Below are positions 61,389 through 64,000 of a DNA stretch of 64,000 nt, in pieces (the first letter of the stretch is position 1; every line of letters begins with the position of its first letter). The translations under genes and the position numbers were made by a program. This stretch comes from MVYY01 sp012517575 (GTDB taxonomy: Bacteria > Bacteroidota > Bacteroidia > Bacteroidales > Paludibacteraceae), in assembly GCA_031629035.1 (NCBI GenBank), contig JAVLUG010000003.1:316355-380354 (forward strand). The letters run 5' to 3'. A model generated the notes under the pieces. The model was not told where the DNA came from and did no database searches. It was given only the letters and a program-made list of their open reading frames with translations.

Positions 61389-62798
61389 ATGAAGAAACTT
61401 TTTGTTGTTCTCTCTGCCTGTTTTTTGGCTTTCAACCTGTTTGCCCAGACTCCAGTTGATAATTTCGTTTATCATCCTTTTTTGAAGAATGCCAATATAA
61501 GTCTTTTGATACGCGAAGCCGGAAAAGGGAAAGTAATGGGACGTTACAATGCCGATAAAAGCATTATTCCGGCTTCAACGTTAAAACTTGTTACGACGGC
61601 TTCGGCACTTGAACTGCTGGGCCCCGATTTCAGGTTTCAAACCAAACTGGAAATTTCCGGCAACATAACCCATGAACATGTTTTGCAGGGAAATGTGATT
61701 ATCAAAGGCGGTGGCGACCCGACACTGGGTTCGGAATTTCTGGGAGATAAGAATTTCCTCGACCAATGGGTGTTGGCCATAAAGCAGGCAGGCATCGATA
61801 AAATTGAAGGTAAAATTATTGCTGATGCAAGCATTTACAACGAAGAAGGTGTCAGTCCCTTCTGGACATGGGAAGATATGGGAAATTATTATGCTCCCTC
61901 CATTTTCGGAATTTCGTATCTCGACAATACTTTTCGTTTGTTTTTGCGTTCCGGGTCGATGGGGACTACACCTGTCATCCTCCGCACTGCCCCCGATTTG
62001 CCGGACATGGTGATAGAAAATCATTTAAAAAGTTCAAAGATTGCTTTCGACAGTGCTTATTTTTACGGGATGCCCAATTCCAATTTGCGCCGATTGTATG
62101 GTGAAATTCCGGCCAACAGGGCAGAATTTGTGGTAAAAGGCGACATTCCCAATCCCGTTTTGCTGTTGGCACGCCGGTTTTCCGAAAGGTTGGCAGAAAA
62201 TGGTATTGCAGTCAGCAATCCTTCAGTCTCCGAATTTTCAACGCCTTTTGATGGCCGGGTGATTTACACCCATTTTTCTCCTCCATTGAGAGATATTATC
62301 AAGCAAACCAACGAAAGGAGCAACAATCATTATGCAGAATGTCTGTTTCGTTATTTGGGTGTGCGAGAGGGTATTCCCGTTACAGGCAGAGGTGGAGTAA
62401 AAACCATACGCAATTTTTGGCAATCGAAAGGACTATCTGTAAATCAGTTGTTTATGTACGATGGTTCTGGACTTTCGCCCATGAACGCGGTTTCGGCTGA
62501 GTTTTTTGCGGAATTGCTGGACTACATGTATTCCAAAAGTGCTTTCAGCAAAGACTTTTTCAACTCTTTACCCATTGCAGGCAGAACCGGAACACTTGTT
62601 TCGTTTTTATCCGGAACGCCATTGGAAGGAAAAGTTTTTGCCAAAAGTGGAAGCATTGAAAGAGTGAAGTGTTATGCAGGTTATGTACAAAAAGGTGGCA
62701 AAACCTATATTTTCGCCGTTATGGTCAACAATGCACGTGGAACTTCAAAAGCTGTTGCACAAAAAATTGAAGAGTTGTTGCTGTCGGTTTTCAAATAA
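61389..62798 (+). CDS. dacB: D-alanyl-D-alanine carboxypeptidase/endopeptidase (PBP4, S13 family)
   Basis: Periplasmic penicillin-binding protein of 469 aa from the ATG at 61389, with a signal peptide ending near FAQ20. The SxxK motif is PASTLK (Ser63, Lys66), SxN is ERSNNHYAE (near 308), and KTG appears as AKSGSIERVKCYAGYV (KSG). The PBP4-specific PIAGRTGTL lies near 402. It trims or cleaves peptidoglycan cross-links. A frame beginning 19 codons earlier lacks a signal peptide start and is rejected. birA follows 12 bp downstream. Confidence 0.94.
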   Translation: MKKLFVVLSACFLAFNLFAQTPVDNFVYHPFLKNANISLLIREAGKGKVMGRYNADKSIIPASTLKLVTTASALELLGPDFRFQTKLEISGNITHEHVLQGNVIIKGGGDPTLGSEFLGDKNFLDQWVLAIKQAGIDKIEGKIIADASIYNEEGVSPFWTWEDMGNYYAPSIFGISYLDNTFRLFLRSGSMGTTPVILRTAPDLPDMVIENHLKSSKIAFDSAYFYGMPNSNLRRLYGEIPANRAEFVVKGDIPNPVLLLARRFSERLAENGIAVSNPSVSEFSTPFDGRVIYTHFSPPLRDIIKQTNERSNNHYAECLFRYLGVREGIPVTGRGGVKTIRNFWQSKGLSVNQLFMYDGSGLSPMNAVSAEFFAELLDYMYSKSAFSKDFFNSLPIAGRTGTLVSFLSGTPLEGKVFAKSGSIERVKCYAGYVQKGGKTYIFAVMVNNARGTSKAVAQKIEELLLSVFK

Positions 62799-62810
62799 AT
62801 AGCCGGTATC

Positions 62811-63536
62811 ATGCAGTTAGAAAACGGTTTTTTTACTCCTCAGACTGTATCGACCAATGTATTGTGTTGGAAGATGTTGAAGGAGAGGGACATTCCCGAA
62901 GGATTTGTTGTTGCAGCTGATTTTCAGACCGCCGGGAAAGGACAGGCCGGAAATTCTTGGGAATCAGCTTACCGAAAAAATCTGCTTTTCAGTTTGGTGC
63001 TCTATCCGCATTATGTTCCCATTGAAGAACAGTTTCTTATTTCGCAAGCGGTCAGCGTGGGTATTAAAAATATTTTGGATACAATCTCAGACGATATTAC
63101 CATCAAATGGCCCAACGATATTTACTGGAAAGACAAAAAGCTGGCCGGGATATTGATTGAAACTTCCCTTTTTCGAAACGTAATATCGAAAGCCGTAGTG
63201 GGTATAGGCTTGAATGTCAACCAGACCCAATTTCTCAGCGACGCACCCAATCCCATTTCTCTGAAGCAAATCACAGGTAAAAGTTATCACCGAAAAAAAC
63301 TGCTTAACGAAATCCGTACATCTATTCTGGATGTTTACCTACAATGGAGGCCCGATAAAATCAGGAGTGTTTATGCTCAATCATTGTACCGAAAGGATGG
63401 ATATCATCCCTATCAATCGGCAACAGGAATTTTTCGGGCAAAAATCAACCGTATTTATCCGGACGGAGCTTTGGAACTGGAAACCGAAAAAGGAGAAACA
63501 GCCAAATATTATTTTAAGGAAGTGAAATTCCTTTAA
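62811..63536 (+). CDS. birA: Biotin--[acetyl-CoA-carboxylase] ligase
   Basis: Attaches biotin to carboxylase carrier proteins. At 241 aa it has the catalytic domain only, without the DNA-binding N terminus of bifunctional BirA. The signature AGKGQAGNSWES (about 41-52) replaces the usual GRGRxGR, keeping the glycine loop. KWPNDIYWKDKKLAGILIE (about 100-118) and AVVGIGLNVNQ are intact. A small C-terminal SH3-like domain spans about 190-241. It lies 12 bp after dacB and is likely in the same transcript. Confidence 0.94.
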   Translation: MQLENGFFTPQTVSTNVLCWKMLKERDIPEGFVVAADFQTAGKGQAGNSWESAYRKNLLFSLVLYPHYVPIEEQFLISQAVSVGIKNILDTISDDITIKWPNDIYWKDKKLAGILIETSLFRNVISKAVVGIGLNVNQTQFLSDAPNPISLKQITGKSYHRKKLLNEIRTSILDVYLQWRPDKIRSVYAQSLYRKDGYHPYQSATGIFRAKINRIYPDGALELETEKGETAKYYFKEVKFL

Positions 63537-63629
63537 CCCAGATTCAGCATTAGAAAAAACACGGTTAAAACTAATTGTAAGTTAGTCTATAAAGTTCAGA
63601 ATTTAGCCTAATTGTTTATAATGAATAAG
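63537..63629. other. Intergenic stretch after birA
   Basis: No gene. A small hairpin, ACTAA with TTAGT around 63570-63586, has no T tract and is not a convincing terminator. Confidence 0.4.
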
Positions 63630-63872
63630 TTAACGTGAGTTCGATAGTACAAGCAATTATGATAAGGTAATAAGGTTGATGAAAAGGAAGTATTCACCTG
63701 TTACGAAGGTTAGTTGTGTCAAATAAAGTCTTTATATTCAGAAAAGGAAACTTGTTTTTTAATAAGACCTTAGTAACGACAATCAACAACAAGAATAAAC
63801 CTTATTATCTTACTAATTATCATTTTTTTATATGATTAAAACAGGTAAATCTTTATACCGAACTCACGTTAA
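63630..63872. mobile_element. MITE-like 243-bp element with inverted terminal repeats
   Basis: The ends are exact 14-bp inverted repeats: TTAACGTGAGTTCG (63630-63643) and CGAACTCACGTTAA (63859-63872). Inside, AGGTAATAAGGTT (63665-63677) is an inverted match (12 of 13) to 63798-63810, and GTTACGAAGG (63700-63709) to 63768-63777 (9 of 10). There is no open frame of useful length and no obvious target-site duplication. The pattern suggests a non-autonomous insertion-sequence derivative, or a large structured RNA. Confidence 0.6.
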
Positions 63873-64000
63873 GTAGTCATTCCTTAAAAAGTCTATTTTT
63901 AAGCGGCAAGGTTATAAAAGTTTTGGCGAAAAAGTAATCGAAAAATGAAACAAAAAAACTCTTCTTTGAGTTTTTCCATCATTTTCTTCAAATTCCAAGC
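63873..64000. other. Window-edge stretch with a hairpin
   Basis: Perfect AT-rich hairpin AAAAACTC (63954-63961) with GAGTTTTT (63968-63975), loop TTCTTT, terminator-like for either strand. It would fall within a reading frame that opens at an ATG at 63945 and stays open to the window end for 18 codons. I cannot tell whether this is a terminator of a gene to the right or the start of one. Confidence 0.35.

Noticed and set aside
63945..64000. Possible start of a gene at the right edge
   Set aside because: Only 18 codons are visible, and the sequence forms a terminator-like hairpin; not enough to call a gene.
1..64000. CRISPR arrays, prophage, toxin-antitoxin or other defence loci, tRNA and rRNA genes
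   Set aside because: I looked for spaced direct repeats, phage structural genes, nuclease/ATPase clusters and tRNA-like TPsiC segments and found none that I could support.

Overview
The window is about 64 kb of ordinary, gene-dense chromosome from an AT-rich member of the Bacteroidetes, most likely order Bacteroidales. The evidence is family content: DUF4837, DUF4295 and DUF4492 proteins, a FeoA-FeoB fusion with a FeoB-associated Cys-rich protein, an outer-membrane beta-barrel receptor with a LytS/LytTR pair, a type IX-like secreted protein and a GH2 lipoprotein. The promoters agree: many starts are preceded by the Bacteroidetes sigma element TAnnTTTG, several with a TTG or TTTG about 18-22 bp upstream. 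The genus cannot be fixed from the sequence alone. I see no rRNA, tRNA, CRISPR array, prophage or transposase gene.

Layout. 0-3 kb: GH2 glycosidase lipoprotein (minus strand) with a strong terminator. 3-18 kb (plus): DUF21/CBS membrane protein, PpiD-like periplasmic foldase, rlmN overlapping a large secreted amidase-like protein, DUF4837 lipoprotein, pdxA, alanine dehydrogenase with a Gfo/Idh/MocA oxidoreductase, and a secreted multidomain protein. 18-22 kb: DUF456 protein (minus), then a LytM-like protein, dxr and rseP (plus). 22-41.6 kb (minus): manC-small membrane protein-mutL; the porin-feoAB-FeoB-associated operon; a beta-barrel receptor-histidine kinase-LytTR regulator operon; acyltransferase and glycosyltransferase; a YjjG-type nucleotidase; a coiled-coil lipoprotein; rsmI; an acidic protein. 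41.8-43.6 kb (plus): tdk and an AI-2E-type transporter. 43.6-49 kb (minus): recJ, obgE, adk, hpt, and the rpmB-rpmG-DUF4295 ribosomal operon. 49-52 kb (plus): DUF4492-cydA-cydB. 52-55 kb (minus): C1 peptidase and pepD. 55-63.5 kb (plus): CoA-transferase, sppA, yhhQ, pdxB, PBP4-type dacB, birA. The last 460 bp hold a 243-bp inverted-repeat element.

How the genes fit together. pdxA and pdxB belong to the DXP-dependent route to pyridoxal phosphate, and dxr draws on the same DXP for isoprenoids. cydAB (cytochrome bd), feoAB and a succinate/acetate CoA-transferase suit an anaerobic or microaerobic fermenter. PpiD, RseP, SppA, LpxL-type acyltransferase, PBP4 and the amidase-like protein serve envelope biogenesis. 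The most informative non-coding features are a preQ1-I-type riboswitch directly before yhhQ, a metal-regulator-like dyad before the porin-feoAB operon, a 40-bp perfect palindrome after cydB, a 17-bp-stem hairpin between tdk and its divergent neighbour, and the terminal MITE-like element. I found no clear undescribed defence or mobile system. The best protein-level oddity is the amidase-like fold interrupted by a golvesin-like domain.
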